Shown: one piece after another, positions 1-12,100 of the stretch
Numbering within the stretch: the first letter of the stretch is position 1
How the letters are laid out: each line of letters opens with the position of its first letter
Assembly: GCA_024811115.1 (NCBI GenBank)
Contig: JAKOGH010000747.1
Span: 408,619-472,618, forward strand
Source: Terana coerulea
Lineage: Eukaryota > Basidiomycota > Agaricomycetes > Polyporales > Phanerochaetaceae
Length of the DNA stretch: 64,000 bases
Reading direction: 5' to 3'
Notes under the pieces: generated by a model
Database searches by the model: none
What the model saw: the letters and a program-made list of their open reading frames with translations, nothing else
What the model was told of the DNA's origin: nothing
Translations under genes and position numbers: made by a program

Positions 1-623
1 CGGAACGTAGTCCGTGGCTTCCAATGCTCTTTCTCGTACTGCAAATCCTCCGAGGTAAGATCACTGCCATAAGCAGCGACGTGAGGACTTGTACTCGGTG
101 CCCACACAATGATCATTCCGTCTATATGATTTGGATGAGTCACAAGGCTTTGAGGTTAGTCCTGTACATACCATCTCCAGCCGAGGCAATGAGTTCGCCT
201 ATGGCATGTAAGTTATAGCGGCAGCATCTACGCGTCATTCACGTACCGTTCGGACTCCAGCGCACCACGTTTACAGCGGCAGAGTGCCTGCTGAGGGTAG
301 CAAGGTACTCGACCCGCGGTGGCCGCGCGGAATTGCCCTCCGTTCCCGCATTCTCCTTCACGGATGGGGGAATTATGTTAGGGTGCACTGTCCAAAGCTG
401 ACGTACAGTTGTCTGTTAGACTATCTGATATATTTGGCTAGCGCAATAGACGTACTCTGACATGGTTGTCTTCGCCTCCTGTAGCCAACTTGTATGTCTG
501 GCTCACGAAGTTCTTGTCCTGCGCTGGACGCGCCTTCTTGATAGGCACAGGCTGGAAGTCACAGGTCGATATTGGCTTGCTGTCGTGCCAGCGGATTTCC
601 AGAGTCTTGACACGCATAGTCAT
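1..623 (-). CDS. CAC2: Chromatin assembly factor 1 subunit p60 (Cac2/CHAF1B), WD40 protein, 5' part only
   Basis: This is the N-terminal part of the middle CAF-1 subunit, which deposits H3-H4 on newly replicated DNA. The protein starts MTMRVKTLEIRWHDSKPIST and continues to KLATGGEDNHVR, the typical first WD blade of Cac2/p60. A donor after HVR joins in phase 0 to LWTVHPNIIPPSVKE, then to LATLSRHSAAVNVVRWSPNG and ELIASAGDG, and then to MIIVWAPSTSPHVAAYGSDL and a KEHWKP block that is characteristic of p60. Introns are about 50-75 bp. The gene runs off the left edge, so the remaining WD blades are not visible. The start is placed at base 623; the Met two codons later is an equally good start. 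Family assignment is firm and completeness cannot be judged. Confidence 0.85.
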
Positions 624-922
624 GGTTGCGAAAGGTCAGCGAGGGGTCATGTAGAATGAGGGGAAACGAAGGTCACTTGGCGGCGACAGCCATGGGATAG
701 TTCATCGAGTTTATTTATTCATTACTTATCGCCTGATAAGTCCTACGGCCGTTCTATGACCATCATAGAAAGCAGTAATACAACTGAAATGCGTAGCTTA
801 CTGAACTCTATACTATCCGAATCCAGCTCACTTATTGCTTACTGCAGCTCGCACTGAATAGGAGTTTACCAGGTAGCAACCCTCGTGTGAGTACAACCGA
901 ATCCAACCATGGTACCATCGAG
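624..922. other. Intergenic: CAC2 5' flank and NUP57 3' flank
   Basis: This short AT-rich spacer holds the upstream region of the CAC2 gene and the 3' untranslated part of the neighbouring nucleoporin gene. Both genes are on the minus strand. I see no coding signal or clear element in it. Confidence 0.6.
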
Positions 923-2958
923 CTAACGAATCAAGCTACCACGCAGAGCAGACGCAGAACCCATGAGGGCGTCCGGTTCTTCTTCCTTCACCGGCACTCC
1001 CAGAACTACACCCAAGTCCTTCATGCTTTTCTGAAGCACATTCGTCACATGCGCGAGGCCAGCCTGCTCCTCCGCCAGCACCTGCACCCCCGTCGTCAGC
1101 AAACCGGCGTATTCATAGTTGCCGCAACAGAGACATACCTGGGCAATCCGAGCGAGACCGTCCTCGTCCACAACCGCCCATTCCACGACGCCCTCCTGCC
1201 TGTCGTGTTCCCGTGCGGCCCGCACGGCGTCGACGAGTGCCCACATCTCATTCAACTTCCCCCGCATCTTGCCCAGCCCGCCCGGCCGTCGGATTTCTTC
1301 ATCGATGTCCTCGAGCGCCGCGCGGAGCGCCTCCTCTTCCGGCCTTATTGAGGATGAGCGGAGCGCAGGAATAAGCAGGTGCAGGTGCTGCACAACGCGC
1401 AGCACGCGATGCGTCAGTTGCGTTTGAAGCGCTGCTGCACGGCGGAGGCGTGAGGTGTTCGTGACTTGATGGCGCTGGGAGAGCGCCTCGAGTCGGGTCC
1501 TCAGCTCCTGCAGGGCCATTTAGTATTCATGAAACGGCGGTAGGGCTGAGGTAGAATAGAGACCTTGAGCTTTTCTTGATGTTCGGATGCTTGTTTACTT
1601 TGCGCCTCAACACGCTGTTGCAAGTCATCGAAGCCCACGGCGAGCACAGGTACCATGCTGTGGCAAACGCTATTCAACGAAGATCTGCGGGGCTAGATTG
1701 ACGTCCGTACCAACTGGGATCAGGATTTTCCCTCACAGCTTTCTGCCACAACGCGTCGTTGGTGGCATTTGCAGGACGCCCATATAAGTGGACTTGTGCA
1801 GGGTCCACCAAATTGTAGAAGTAATGCTGCAGGCAATGTTAACGGCGTTGTCAGAACGCACTCAACTGAGGACTGACCTGGAATCGACACTGAGGCGAGT
1901 TTGAGTCCCACGCCTGTTTAATCCCGTCGATTCGCTGGGCAAGGGCAGTAAATTGTGCTTGCGGATCTTGCTGCTGCTGTAATGGTATCACTGTCGCTCT
2001 AGAGGACAATAGACTGGCTCCTAGGGTCGGTGCTCCGAGGGTAGACATCCCAAGACTCGATTGGCCAAGTGCGCTTCCACCGAAAAATCCAGTAGGCTGA
2101 GCCTGCTGAGGCTGCCCGAGGTTACCAAACAAGGAGCCTCCAGCCTGCTGCTGCTGCTGCTGCTGCTGGGTTTGCTGAGGCTGTCCGAACAGTGAACCTG
2201 CACCAGGTTGCTGTTGCGTGTTTCCAAATAGAGAGCCTTGCGTTGGCTGCTGTGTTGATTGACCGAATAATGAGCCCGCAGGCTTCTGCTGGTTCGTCTG
2301 CCCGAATAACGATTGTTGTGCGGGTTGGTTCTGGTTGGTGCTTCCGAAGAGGCTAGGCGCGGTAATTCCTGTAGCAGTACCGTTGGGTGGTTGAGAATTC
2401 GCGGAGTTGTCGTGGAACTCACCTGTGTTGCTCGTGTTTCCAAACAATCCTCCGGTCGTGTTAGAGGTGTTGGACGCGTTCCCAAACAAGCCTCCACCTG
2501 TTGTCCCTGTTGCGCCAGTGTTGCTAAAAGGCCCCCTCCTGTCGTGTTTGTGGCAGGAGCAGCATTCCCAAACAGCCCTCCTGTAGGAGCGTTATTTGTC
2601 GTATTTGCAGTGCTTGTACCTGCCGCGTTTCCAAACAGACCTCCGGTAGGAGCAAGTTGATTCTGTTGAGTATTTCCGAATAGACCCCCGTACTTTGTTG
2701 CTGCTGCTGCTGCTGTTGGGCGTTGGTGTTGCCAAAGAGTCCACCACCAGCTGCAGGGGCGTTCCCGAACAGGCCGCCACCCGTGGTAGAGCCCGTGTTC
2801 TGCGACGCGTTTCCGAACAAGCCACCGGTCGTATTCTGCTGAGTCGTATTCACAGCGGGTGCCGAGCCAAATCCACCGCCAAATAGACCCCCTCCTGCCG
2901 CTTGCTGCTGGGGCTGCGGCTGCTGAGCTTGTTGCGCTTGACCGAAAGAGCTGAACAT
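923..2958 (-). CDS. NUP57: GLFG nucleoporin Nup57/Nup54, with two 1-base frame breaks
   Basis: This is a component of the central channel Nup62-Nup58-Nup54 (Nsp1-Nup49-Nup57) subcomplex of the nuclear pore. The N-terminal half is a disordered FG domain with many GLFG and SLFG repeats separated by Gln and Asn/Thr-rich linkers. The C-terminal half is the conserved Nup54 alpha-helical domain: AQRIDGIKQAWDSNSPQC, HYFYNLVDPAQVHLYGRP, MVPVLAVGFDDLQQRVEAQ, then a coiled coil starting ELRTRLEALSQRHQV. The gene ends GSLIR-stop. Introns lie near 1816-1874, 1659-1716 and 1510-1560. The reading frame breaks twice inside the repeat domain, at a C5 run (2685-2689) and an A4 run (2526-2529). Adding one base at each restores perfect GLFG repeats, so I read these as sequencing errors. 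The CAG-type runs encode Gln tracts. Confidence 0.9.
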
Positions 2959-3386
2959 TGTGGATGGTCGCTGCTTTACGAGTGGAACAAGTGAGTTACT
3001 CCGCTAAAAATGCAGAGAGATTGAATATTCCCTCTCCAGAAGACGAGGGATCTATCCAGCGAAATAGAGGTAAGGTGTGAGCGGATGGTGGGGAATGGCA
3101 AGTCCAACTCTCATGAAGTCGCGGCCGCACGCGTCTGCTAGGATCTCGATCTCGATCGCTGTTGATGGCTTCGCATGACTCTAAAAGAGGAAATTGGATC
3201 AATCCAGCTTTGCTCAACCACCATCTCGACTTGCAAGAATATCACCACTAGCCATGCCTTGCAGTGAAGTCAAATGAATAATTTAAACGACCAATATCCG
3301 GATGCAAAATATGAGACTATGTTACAAATGCACTACGTGAGATCTCAGAGCAAATCGACAGCAATACGAGTTTTCATCCAGGTCAA
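2959..3386. other. Intergenic, upstream of NUP57
   Basis: This holds the NUP57 promoter and the 3' end of the Yop1-like gene. No other gene or distinctive motif is visible. The short open frames here lack family similarity. Confidence 0.5.
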
Positions 3387-4501
3387 TTACTCCGTCTTCA
3401 CTCGTTCGTATCCCTTTGGCTGGTTGCCAGACCACCCAAACCAACTACCTCTCTTGTTAGGTCCCGGCCTGTCCGCCTCATTCCCAGACATCATCCCTTC
3501 TGTCTCCAGGTCGCTCGGCACCTCCACCTCCTCGAATCTACCGTTTCCGCTGCCAGGCCGCTCGCGCAGGGATGAAGAGGAAGACGTCCTGGAGTGGTTA
3601 TTTGCCGGAGGAATAGGGATGCTGGACCCGGAGACATCGTATCCCTGCAGCTCCGGATGCGACGAGAGATTAGCAAGCTCTGACTCGAGCTGCTGACGCC
3701 GAGCACTGATGTCTGCTTTGGATTGAAAGCGGCTCGGTCCCGCAGGCGGAGTTTCCATTGCCTGGGCGTCGCGGCGGGCGGTGTCTTGCGCGGATGTTTG
3801 TGCTTGTCGTAGGAAGCCTGTGCCAGCGGCGATGACCGTGGGGCCGTAGCTTTGCCAGAAAGTCTGCACGAGTTGCGCAGGGCCGGACACCGGGTCGGAC
3901 AGCGTTGGCGGGTTTCCAGCACGCACTGCGGCATCTCCTGTGAGGCCGCCTTCGTCCAGAGCATCTGGGCGGGGAGCACCACCGGGTGCCTGTCCCATGG
4001 TGTTCGTGACATGCGCCCAGGCTTGCCTGAGCAGGCGTTGCAGATAGTTGTAGACGTATGTCTTCAGTTGCGACAGCGCAGAGTCTATTTCTCGTTCGTG
4101 CGCGGAGAAGAACGGTTGGATGTACGTCTTGTAAATGTACGACGATCCTTCCGATTGAGGCAGAGAGAGCCACAACAGGAACAGCGTCTTCAATGGGTAG
4201 TATAATGGGATCCTGAAACCTCGAGTTAGTGATTGCACAAAGAGGGGTAGTTCAGAGCGCACCAGAATATCAACCACTCTGCTACATACTCAACTGTGAC
4301 AATGCAGCCCAAGACGCTCCAGTACATAAGCCATCTCTCGAGTTCGGCTTCAGAGGCGGGCCTTTGTGAGAGGGTCTTGTACGAAGCGTAACCCGGATAA
4401 AGAAAGGCTGATATTGCACTAGAGCAAACCTAAATTCCTGTTGCCCATGCGTATAAGGCCCTCACACACCTAATTATGCGGAACAAGAAATAGAATAACA
4501 T
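3387..4501 (-). CDS. TB2/DP1/HVA22 (Yop1/REEP-like) ER membrane-shaping protein
   Basis: This is a reticulon-like protein that curves tubular ER membrane. The spliced N-terminus is MLFYFLFRIISAISAFLYPG followed by YASYKTLSQRP, then WLMYWSVLGCIVTVEYVAEW, LIFWIPLYYPLKTLFLLWLS and LPQSEGSSYIYK: the complete HVA22 hairpin domain. Two introns (4419-4469 and about 4214-4279) join in frame with GT..AG borders. After the membrane domain come an amphipathic helical stretch (SAHEREIDSALSQLKTYVYN) and a long polar tail of roughly 180 residues ending RVKTE. Yeast Yop1 is about 180 residues, so this is an extended form like those of other filamentous fungi. The start is fixed by the short hydrophobic first exon. 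It is divergent from the Cyp40 gene, with a 358-bp shared upstream region. Confidence 0.88.
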
Positions 4502-4859
4502 GGTTGTGGCTGAAGGACGTTAGCGTCCAAGCGATGCGCGTCGCTGCATAAGTATTGGGCGCCTACACACTGCACAGCTTACTGACCGGGCTTACTGTTT
4601 ACTTACTTGATTTCAACTTTGTTGAATCTTCTGTTACAAAGGCTTAGTGACTAGTAAGCAAACTTTATTGATCCTCACAGTGCAGAGTACTAGTCCGCTT
4701 TCGTCGCAGATTGAATCCGATTTACTACATCCACTGCGCTGAAGAGACGGCTTGGGAACCTTCTCGTACGTTCGAAGCATGGATCACCTCTCCTCCTTAA
4801 ATCTCTGCTCAAGATGTCGGCTCAGTCTACGCCGAAGTCCTCCATAACCTGAAGCATAG
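4502..4859. promoter_or_regulatory. Shared divergent promoter region, Yop1-like / Cyp40
   Basis: This spacer lies between two divergently transcribed start codons. It probably contains both promoters and 5' leaders. I see no convincing TATA box, which fits housekeeping promoters. Confidence 0.5.
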
Positions 4860-6315
4860 ATGGCGGCACAACGTCCTCTGACCTACTTCGACATCACAAT
4901 TGGTGGCAGACCAGCAGGTCGGGTCGTCTTTCAGCTGTACAATGACACTGTTCCAAAGACTGCTGAGAATTTCCGTAAGCCTCTGATTAGATCCGTATTC
5001 TTCTTTTGTATTTGTATTGAAGCTCTGTCGTAAGGGGCACTCTGCACGGGCGAGAAGGGAGTTGGCGAGTCCGGAAAGCCGCTATCGTATGAAGGAAGCA
5101 ACTTTCATCGTGTAATCAAAGGGTGAGTGTTTCATTTGTTCGGCTCAGCTTCTATAAATTGAGTGGTTTTCATCATGCAGGTTTATGATCCAGGGTGGCG
5201 ATTTCACTATGGGTGATGGCAGGGGAGGCGAGTCAATCTACGGAGAGAAATTCGAGGATGAAAACTTTGAGGTTAAGCACACAAAGCCCTTCCTACTGTC
5301 GATGGTATGTTCCTACCGTGCTCCACTCTTGGCCTATGACTCAAGCGCGAAGATTTGTAGGCGAACGCCGGGCCTGGCACCAATGGTTCCCAGTTCTTCG
5401 TCACTGCCGCCCCTACACCGCATCTCGACAACAAGCACGTCGTCTTCGGTGAGGTCATCCGTGGCAAGTCCGTAGGTAAGTAACCGGATCTTGCGTGCGC
5501 CGTCAGCGTCTGATTCCATGCAATAGTACGGTCTGTCGAGAATCATGCCACCGCCTCTGGAGATGTCCCCACTGAACCATGCACGATTGCAAAATGCGGT
5601 GAACTAGACCCCTCCGATCCGTCCCTAGCGGAAGCTGCTGTGGGCTCGGACGGTGACTCTTTCGAAGACTACCCCGAAGACCAAGACGCCTTGAGCGACG
5701 GTGACGTGCAAGAGAAGCCGGAGGTAGCGCTCCGCGTTGCCCAAGAAATCAGGGAAGTCGGTAACAAGCTCTTCAAAGAAGGCAAGGCGGAGGTTGCGCT
5801 TGGAAAGTACCAGAGTATGTGGTCTCCATAGCACGCCCGCGCCCACACTGCCGAGACTGAAATTAACGCAGAGGCAGTCCGCTACCTTGACGTGCATCCC
5901 GTATTGCCCGAGGACGCACCGCCGGAGCTGCGCGACTCCTACGACGGCCTTCTGGCCCCTCTGCTTCTCAACTCGGCCCTTGCAGCGATCCGCTCCGGAC
6001 AGCCACAGGTTGCGATCGACAGCGCTACCAGAGCATTGGACCGGCTCGAACTGAACGACTCAGACAAGGGTAAGCTCCGCCGCGTCCGTGATGACGCCAT
6101 ACTCATGATGACGCTATTTAGCAAAGGCGCTTTATCGCCGCGCGCTCGGCCGTAGTGCACTGAAGGAAGAAGACGAGGCAGAGCAGGACCTTGTACGCGC
6201 GCACGAGCTTGTCAAAGAGGATGCCGCGATTAAGGCCGAGCTGGAGAAGGTTCGCGCGCGCAAGAAAGAGAAGCGGGACAAGGAGAAGAAAGCTTTCAAG
6301 AAGCTGTTTGCATGA
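4860..6315 (+). CDS. CPR6: Cyclophilin 40-type peptidyl-prolyl isomerase with TPR domain
   Basis: This is an Hsp90 co-chaperone: an N-terminal cyclophilin PPIase followed by a TPR domain. Six or more exons splice cleanly to [80 protein letters not shown] and [20 protein letters not shown], then [20 protein letters not shown]. Catalytic residues of the family are present: the FHRVI Arg, the Q of MIQGGDF, the QFF motif, and His in [10 protein letters not shown]. The second half has TPR helices ([53 protein letters not shown]) and a basic tail [15 protein letters not shown]. Length, about 370 residues, matches Cpr6/Cyp40. No frame break was found. Confidence 0.95.
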
Positions 6316-8465
6316 GCAACGTCAATGTCGGAATACAACCGTGATTGCTATTTGTACAATATATGCTTCATCAGAGCGCGGGCTGTTTCTCTCAATCTTG
6401 TGGGCCTTCCACACTTCTTCTGTAAAACGGATATTTTTGAAGCGCTCGACGTCATATACCCAGCATGCTCAAGGACGATGACTACGATGGAGTATAGCAC
6501 GGCTTCGAGTCATCAGTGGCTGAGGCAGATTTGTAGGTTCGTACTTACGTTCCATATTAGGCTGGTTGTGCTACCATCGGCAACTTCCGATTGGACCATC
6601 AGCCTGGCGGAGAACATTCCCCCTCCATCCCCTCTCCACCACCATTTCATTTGCTACGGAAGTGCTTCAGGCGAGTTATGCCTACCAGAGTGTATCTTCA
6701 CTAAATTGCAGAGCAGTTTTCATATGATTGCTTCATCCGCTTCTTACAGTTGAGCCGACTCACCAGCACCCAGCCCCAAGGTGAAGTCCGCTGGTAGACC
6801 CTCAACCTCTCATTAGGCTGAAAAACTTGTTTCAGACCCGACGGTCCGAGCACACAAAGTATGTCAATCACAAATTCTATGGAGGATGTCTCACTCGGCT
6901 TGCATGGCCTACCAAATGTTTCGAAGATTACGATCGCCTGACATGATCGTGCTCACACACGGGCTCTAATTTCAGTAACGTGGCTCTTTTCCGGCGCTCT
7001 ATTCTCATCCACGCTGCGCCTGGAGAACATGGCAGGCGGGGATTAATTTTGGTTCATACTTGCGTGGAATGGCCCTACATTATAGGTCGCTGTGCAATAT
7101 GGTAGGTGCACTCATTTCGATGCCCGCTCTCCGAACCTGACTTCGATTATTCCAATACTACCCAGAGAATACAACGTCTACATTGCTCAAGTCAAACAGT
7201 TTGGCGAAGCATAAATAAAATCTGACTAGTATGGAGCCGACGGCTTTCTACCGGAGAGGCGTTGCACAGCACGAACGTCTACCTGAGTTTTCGCTTGGAT
7301 TGCTTTCTCTTCTCCGAAGGCAGTGGACCGCGCATCTTGACCGCTGGGGCTTACCGTTACATCCGCTTCGCATTTCACCTCCATCAAACCATTGGCAGCA
7401 GTTTGAAACCAATTCGACCGCTGGACGTCCGCTCTGACCGTTGCTGAGTTTCAGCTTGGCGCATCTCCGGGCCCTGCTGCAGCCTGCTCTCCAGCGGCTC
7501 CCCAACGGCGCGAAGGAAGTGGTTCGCGGCGTCCGAACGGCATACAATACACAGGCTCATACGTCTCATGATGGCAGAAATCGCCGGAGTGGCCACCGCA
7601 TGGAGCACGTATGCTCGGTTTTTGGGAGCCAGACGGACCGCCGTGCGCCCTTGGTGTGCAACAGGTTCCACAAACCCGGTCAAATAATGATACCGTAAGG
7701 CCGCGCCGGTACGCCAAACGCACGCCCACGCAGCATCATTGCGACAAGAAACCAAATCGGCGTACGCTCGATCGCGCGCTCGCGCTTCATGGCACTGTAC
7801 ACCGATGGGCGTCTACCGCATTTACGCCAGCAGCAGCATCGGCCTGCGTTTGTTTTCTGACTCCGCACCACCCGCAGCGTTTCGACCTGCGTATACATGG
7901 CGATTTGCAGCGCCGCACGACACTGCTGCTGTGGACCTCATTACTCGCAGACATCCCAGAGATGAGAGCGAGCTGGGCCAACCTTGCCTCAATTCTACAA
8001 TCTTCCGCGGGACAATCTTCCTGCACCTACTTCCTCTTCGAGGATTAAGGATCGACCGTAGAAAGGAAGATACTATCTTTCATCGAGATTGATCGGACAT
8101 GATTCATATCAGCAGCTGCGGTTGCTTGAGGTTATTGAAACCCCGTTCTCGGAGTGGCAGGTGCGCCGCACGAGGATGCTGTGCATATTTTGCTTCAGGT
8201 TACACGCCGCTAACCTCCGGCTTGCATCTACAGGCACGGACTTTGCCTTACGTCAAAATGTAAAACACCCCGTTGTAGAGGCCACCTTTTGTCGAGTGTT
8301 GAGCGCACACCATGCAATTGCGGCCGCCTCGCTGTAATATCCGTGGACGCGACGGGACGACTTGACTCCTTGTAACACTGGCTCCGTATGTCACTAACGC
8401 TACCCCATGCAATCGTCACGTTCCGAACAGAGCGGCTCGGAAGATGGGCGGCGACAGGGACAGGG
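6316..8465. other. 2.1-kb stretch with no recognised gene
   Basis: Several open frames of 60-145 codons exist on both strands, but none shows a known domain, consistent splicing or amino-acid bias expected of a real protein. The left end must hold the Cyp40 3' UTR and the right end the promoter of the small zinc-cluster gene. I see no repeat or RNA gene. Confidence 0.45.
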
Positions 8466-8472
8466 TATAAAA
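8466..8472 (+). promoter_or_regulatory. TATA box of the short Zn2Cys6 gene
   Basis: A consensus TATAAAA lies 76 bp upstream of the ATG at 8548. The spacing leaves room for a leader of about 45 bases. Confidence 0.6.
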
Positions 8473-8547
8473 GCAGGTTCATTCCTACTTGTCTTAGCAT
8501 AGTCGACTTACCTGAATCGTCCTCAATCCTCCACCTTCGCACACACT

Positions 8548-8923
8548 ATGAGCACCTCTGCACAGGTACGCCCGCTTTCTTCTGCCTTGTCAATCCCATT
8601 ATTCACCACTTCGCTGGCAGACCAGCGATAACAATGCTTTCCTCGACAGTGACGGCGAGAGATTCCTCGCACGCCGCGCCGAACCCCCATGGCTTGCCAA
8701 TTCTGCCGCAGTTAGTCCAGCCAGCGCATCTTTCTCATTTACCTGGCGATGCTAACTCTTGCTCGGACAGACCGCAAGCTGAAGTGCGACGGGATCAAGC
8801 CGTCCTGCACGAACTGTAATAAGCGCGGTGTCCCGTGTGCATACGTGCCTGTGTAAGTGCCGTTTCGCTGGCTTTTGCTTACACAGATCCTCACAAAGCT
8901 TGACTACACGCAGGCCGAAGTGA
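8548..8923 (+). CDS. Short Zn2Cys6 binuclear-cluster protein (paralogue of the gene at 34.9 kb)
   Basis: This is a putative DNA-binding protein that is little more than one fungal zinc cluster. Exons 8548-8565, 8621-8710, 8771-8852 and 8914-8923 splice with GT..AG borders to a cluster reading MACQFCRNRKLKCDGIKPSC then TNCNKRGVPCAYVPVPK-stop. The six cysteines follow CX2CX6CX6CX2CX6C. An intron splits the cluster between the second and third Cys. The first exons (MSTSAQ, then TSDNNAFLDSDGERFLARRA) run into the cluster only if one C is added to the C5 run just before the internal ATG near 8690. Otherwise translation would have to start at that ATG. There is no fungal transcription factor middle-homology region or activation domain. 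It could be a regulator working as a small DNA-binding competitor, but that is inference. Confidence 0.7.
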
Positions 8924-9169
8924 TCCCCACGAAAGTAACAGGTGCTGCCCTGAATTCGACACCCTGGCCATTTGGACTGGCTCCGACATGGCAACGGTAC
9001 ATAGTTCCATCAGTCCCCCGAATCTTGTTAGGAAGCACATATGTGCTTGCGCGCCATCCATATCTTAATTCACCCTTGTCTGTATCTATACGCATCTGTA
9101 CCAGCACCTTCTACCCCAATACATTCCCCGTTATGATGAGCTATAGATAAAGTTCGAGAACTTTGTGGA
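8924..9169. other. Intergenic between convergent genes
   Basis: This short spacer lies between the zinc-cluster gene and the 5-phosphatase gene, which converge here. It contains only presumed 3' UTR sequence. Confidence 0.5.
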
Positions 9170-12100
9170 CTAGTCCACAAAGTATAGAACGAATCTACGT
9201 TTTGCTAGAGGTGAAATGGCTTTGCCTGACGTTGTGTCTGGGAAAACGACGGGGGTGAAGGCAGAAGCTAAATGCCAGACGGTTGCAGGTTAGACATAAG
9301 CGCGTCCACAAGTGTCCATACACTGACCAAGTCGTTGTGCCTTCGACTTGTCCGAGCCTCGAGAAGCTTGTTGACTCAGGAAGTGAAGCAAAGAAGTCAC
9401 AGATATCCACACCTGACATAAGCATGCAAAGTCTATGATTAAGAGCATCCATATTGAGACATGTATGACCTACATTGACTGAAGCGCTGGGGAAGCGATT
9501 CAAGATCTAGAGAGTTTAGCCACAGGATGTATCAGCAACAATCACACAGCGAGGGTTTGCGTAGCCGGTGCACCTCGAATGCCGAGTCACGATCTGCGAC
9601 TTCCGAGCATGCTTGATGTAGCGCGTCAGGCACTAAAGATTCAGGCAGTGCCTCCAGGAATTGGAGAAGACAAGTAGCCACGGCGAGAGATAGGGTAGTC
9701 TGCGTTTGTTCGTTTGGCTCTGGGAGCTCTGCTCCCGTGTCTAGCTTCTACAGAGGGGGCGCTTGAGTTCCGGGATACGGACGCCAAGATTTATTCGTAC
9801 CTCACGGATTTCAGTCACGACACCCACATCTCCCGGCTTCAGGAATATGTCATCCTGGTACGGCCTGCTTAATCACTTGGCGTGGGAGCACATATTCTTC
9901 ACATACCACTTCGCCAGCATAACTCATAAGCCAGCTTACAAGCCGCATGACTTCTCTCGGCGCCGTGGATGCTTGCTTTTCGGGAAGCAATTCCAGCGTG
10001 GTGAGCGCCCTGACGGGACCTGGGGCCCGGACGAGACGCTCAATGCTCGTTGCGAAGCATGTCCGTTCTAAGTTAGCAAAGCATGAGTAACCCGCTGACT
10101 GAGCGGCGCAAGGACACGGCGAAGGTGAACCTCACCGTAGTCAGCCGACACAATAACGAAGCTGTCTTTTCCTAGCGCGGTGTGTAATACCAGCGTAGCT
10201 TCCAGACGCGAGTCGCCGATATTGAGTTCTGAGGCGACGAACCTATCCACGGCTGTTTCGACCACAATCTCTTCATGCTTTCCGGGTCGAACGAGACCCT
10301 GAGCGAAATTACCGGTGAGAGACGGAGGCGTAGGGTACAACCTCACTCACAAATGCTGGCTCAACGCGCAACCAGGCAGGATCTGTCAACCTGTCAATTG
10401 AACTCTGCATTCTCGTCTCTCGGCCCACTCACGAGTAGGCCCGTCAGGCGCCAGTGGAATGAGCCTGAAGGCGAAGGGCACCTACGCAGCAAGGCGTCAG
10501 ACACCGAAGAGTGCGGAAAACAATACAGACAAACTTACACGACCGTTATTCCGTATTTGGACGGACCCCTGCACGCTCCGGCCGTACCTTTGCCTGCGGT
10601 CAGCCACAGCTATTACGGCAAGTACCCAATCACATACCCAAATGACCCCAACTCGATCACAGCGGGTTCGACGGCAACTCGGGGGATGTCCTCCGACTCT
10701 TCAAAGTGGGCAATTTCCTTCCACAGACCATGGACAAACGAGTCCAGATGGGCTGAGTCTACAGCCGGTATCTGCGAGGAGAAAACTAAATCTTTACGGG
10801 AATGTCAAATCGGGGATAGCGTGCGCACATTAAGTTCAAATGACGCTGACACGGGCCTGTGGTCGCTCATTGTTATGTCGCGGTGACATGCGTACGAGTG
10901 CTGTGTGAGCTCCAGCGCAGCCGATTTCATGTGCAGCACCCGATCAGTCCATGCCGGCTTGCGTCTGCGGGGTGACTGGTCAGCAAAATTTGCCTCGCAA
11001 CCAGAGCATGTTGAACGTACTTCAAGTCGTAACCCAGGCCGTCAGAGAGCGCCCCAGCGTTAAAGCGGTAGGACCTTGAAATTTCTTCCGTAAGCTCTGC
11101 GTGAACAGCCGGGAGAAGTAGAAAAGTACCGACGGTAGATGGGAGATTGGATGCTCCGAGAAGGTATCGAACGCCCTCACGGTCCGTTTGGCTGCGTTCA
11201 GCTGCCAGAAATTCAGGGTAAGCTGTGGCACTGAGCGGGCTAGTGAACCCACCTGGTCGTAACGGAGCAAGACGGATAGATTGTCCGCGTCCGCGTCAGA
11301 AAGTAGCGTGCGGACGTCCGAGTCCGAAAGATCAATCCGATAGTTCAAATCTATTCAATGATGAGCTGTGCGCGTCACGGTTCGTCTCGAAGGCTTTCAT
11401 ATAACTTACCGCCCATCCAGAACAAGGCATCGCTCTGGTATACATTTAGAGGAGCCGTCGGAGGCGTTTGTCCGAGCGGGACGGCGGAAGCATCAAGGGC
11501 GGGTATGCCAGAGTCAAAGGCCAGCCGCTTCGATATGTCGTGGAAGTCGGCATTGCGCTTCTCGTACATTTCGTCGAACGCCGCCAGGTGTGCATTGACA
11601 AACGTCAGCACGACAGGCCGTAGATGAGGGACCGTCTCTGGAAGCGTTCGGCCGGAAAATCATCCGAAGGGCCGTGGCGCCTTTATTCCCCTGCCATGAA
11701 ATTTGCATATTAGCGGACGGGTACGGGTGCGAGCAATGCATTTTACGACTACGTCGGATCATACGTCGTCGGCGCGCTCGAAGAGCCTCGCCAAAATCTC
11801 TGAAAATACGACAGTGGCATGGCTCCGCTGTTCGAAATAGTTCTGGGCGTATCTCCCGGAGCAGTCGTAAAAACGAGTAGTCATGTCGAAGTCGCTTACC
11901 ATAAGTCCCATGATTCCTGCGCCGACAGCGGCTGATTGGACATCCGTAAATTGTGGTTTCAAGGCTCGTTTCACAATGACCATCAGGAGCATGCCGACGA
12001 GCTGACGGCTGGCCAGCTGAAAACGGAATCCCGTTAGAGCCGGTGCAACAATCACCGCGTCCACATTGCGCACCTTTTCGTACGCCTCGGCCTTCTCACC

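Noticed and set aside
2130..2170. CTG/CAG trinucleotide runs as a microsatellite locus
   Set aside because: They encode Gln tracts in the nucleoporin FG domain and need no separate explanation.
10275..10886. 203-codon open frame on the plus strand
   Set aside because: It is antisense to conserved exons of the 5-phosphatase and shows no domain.
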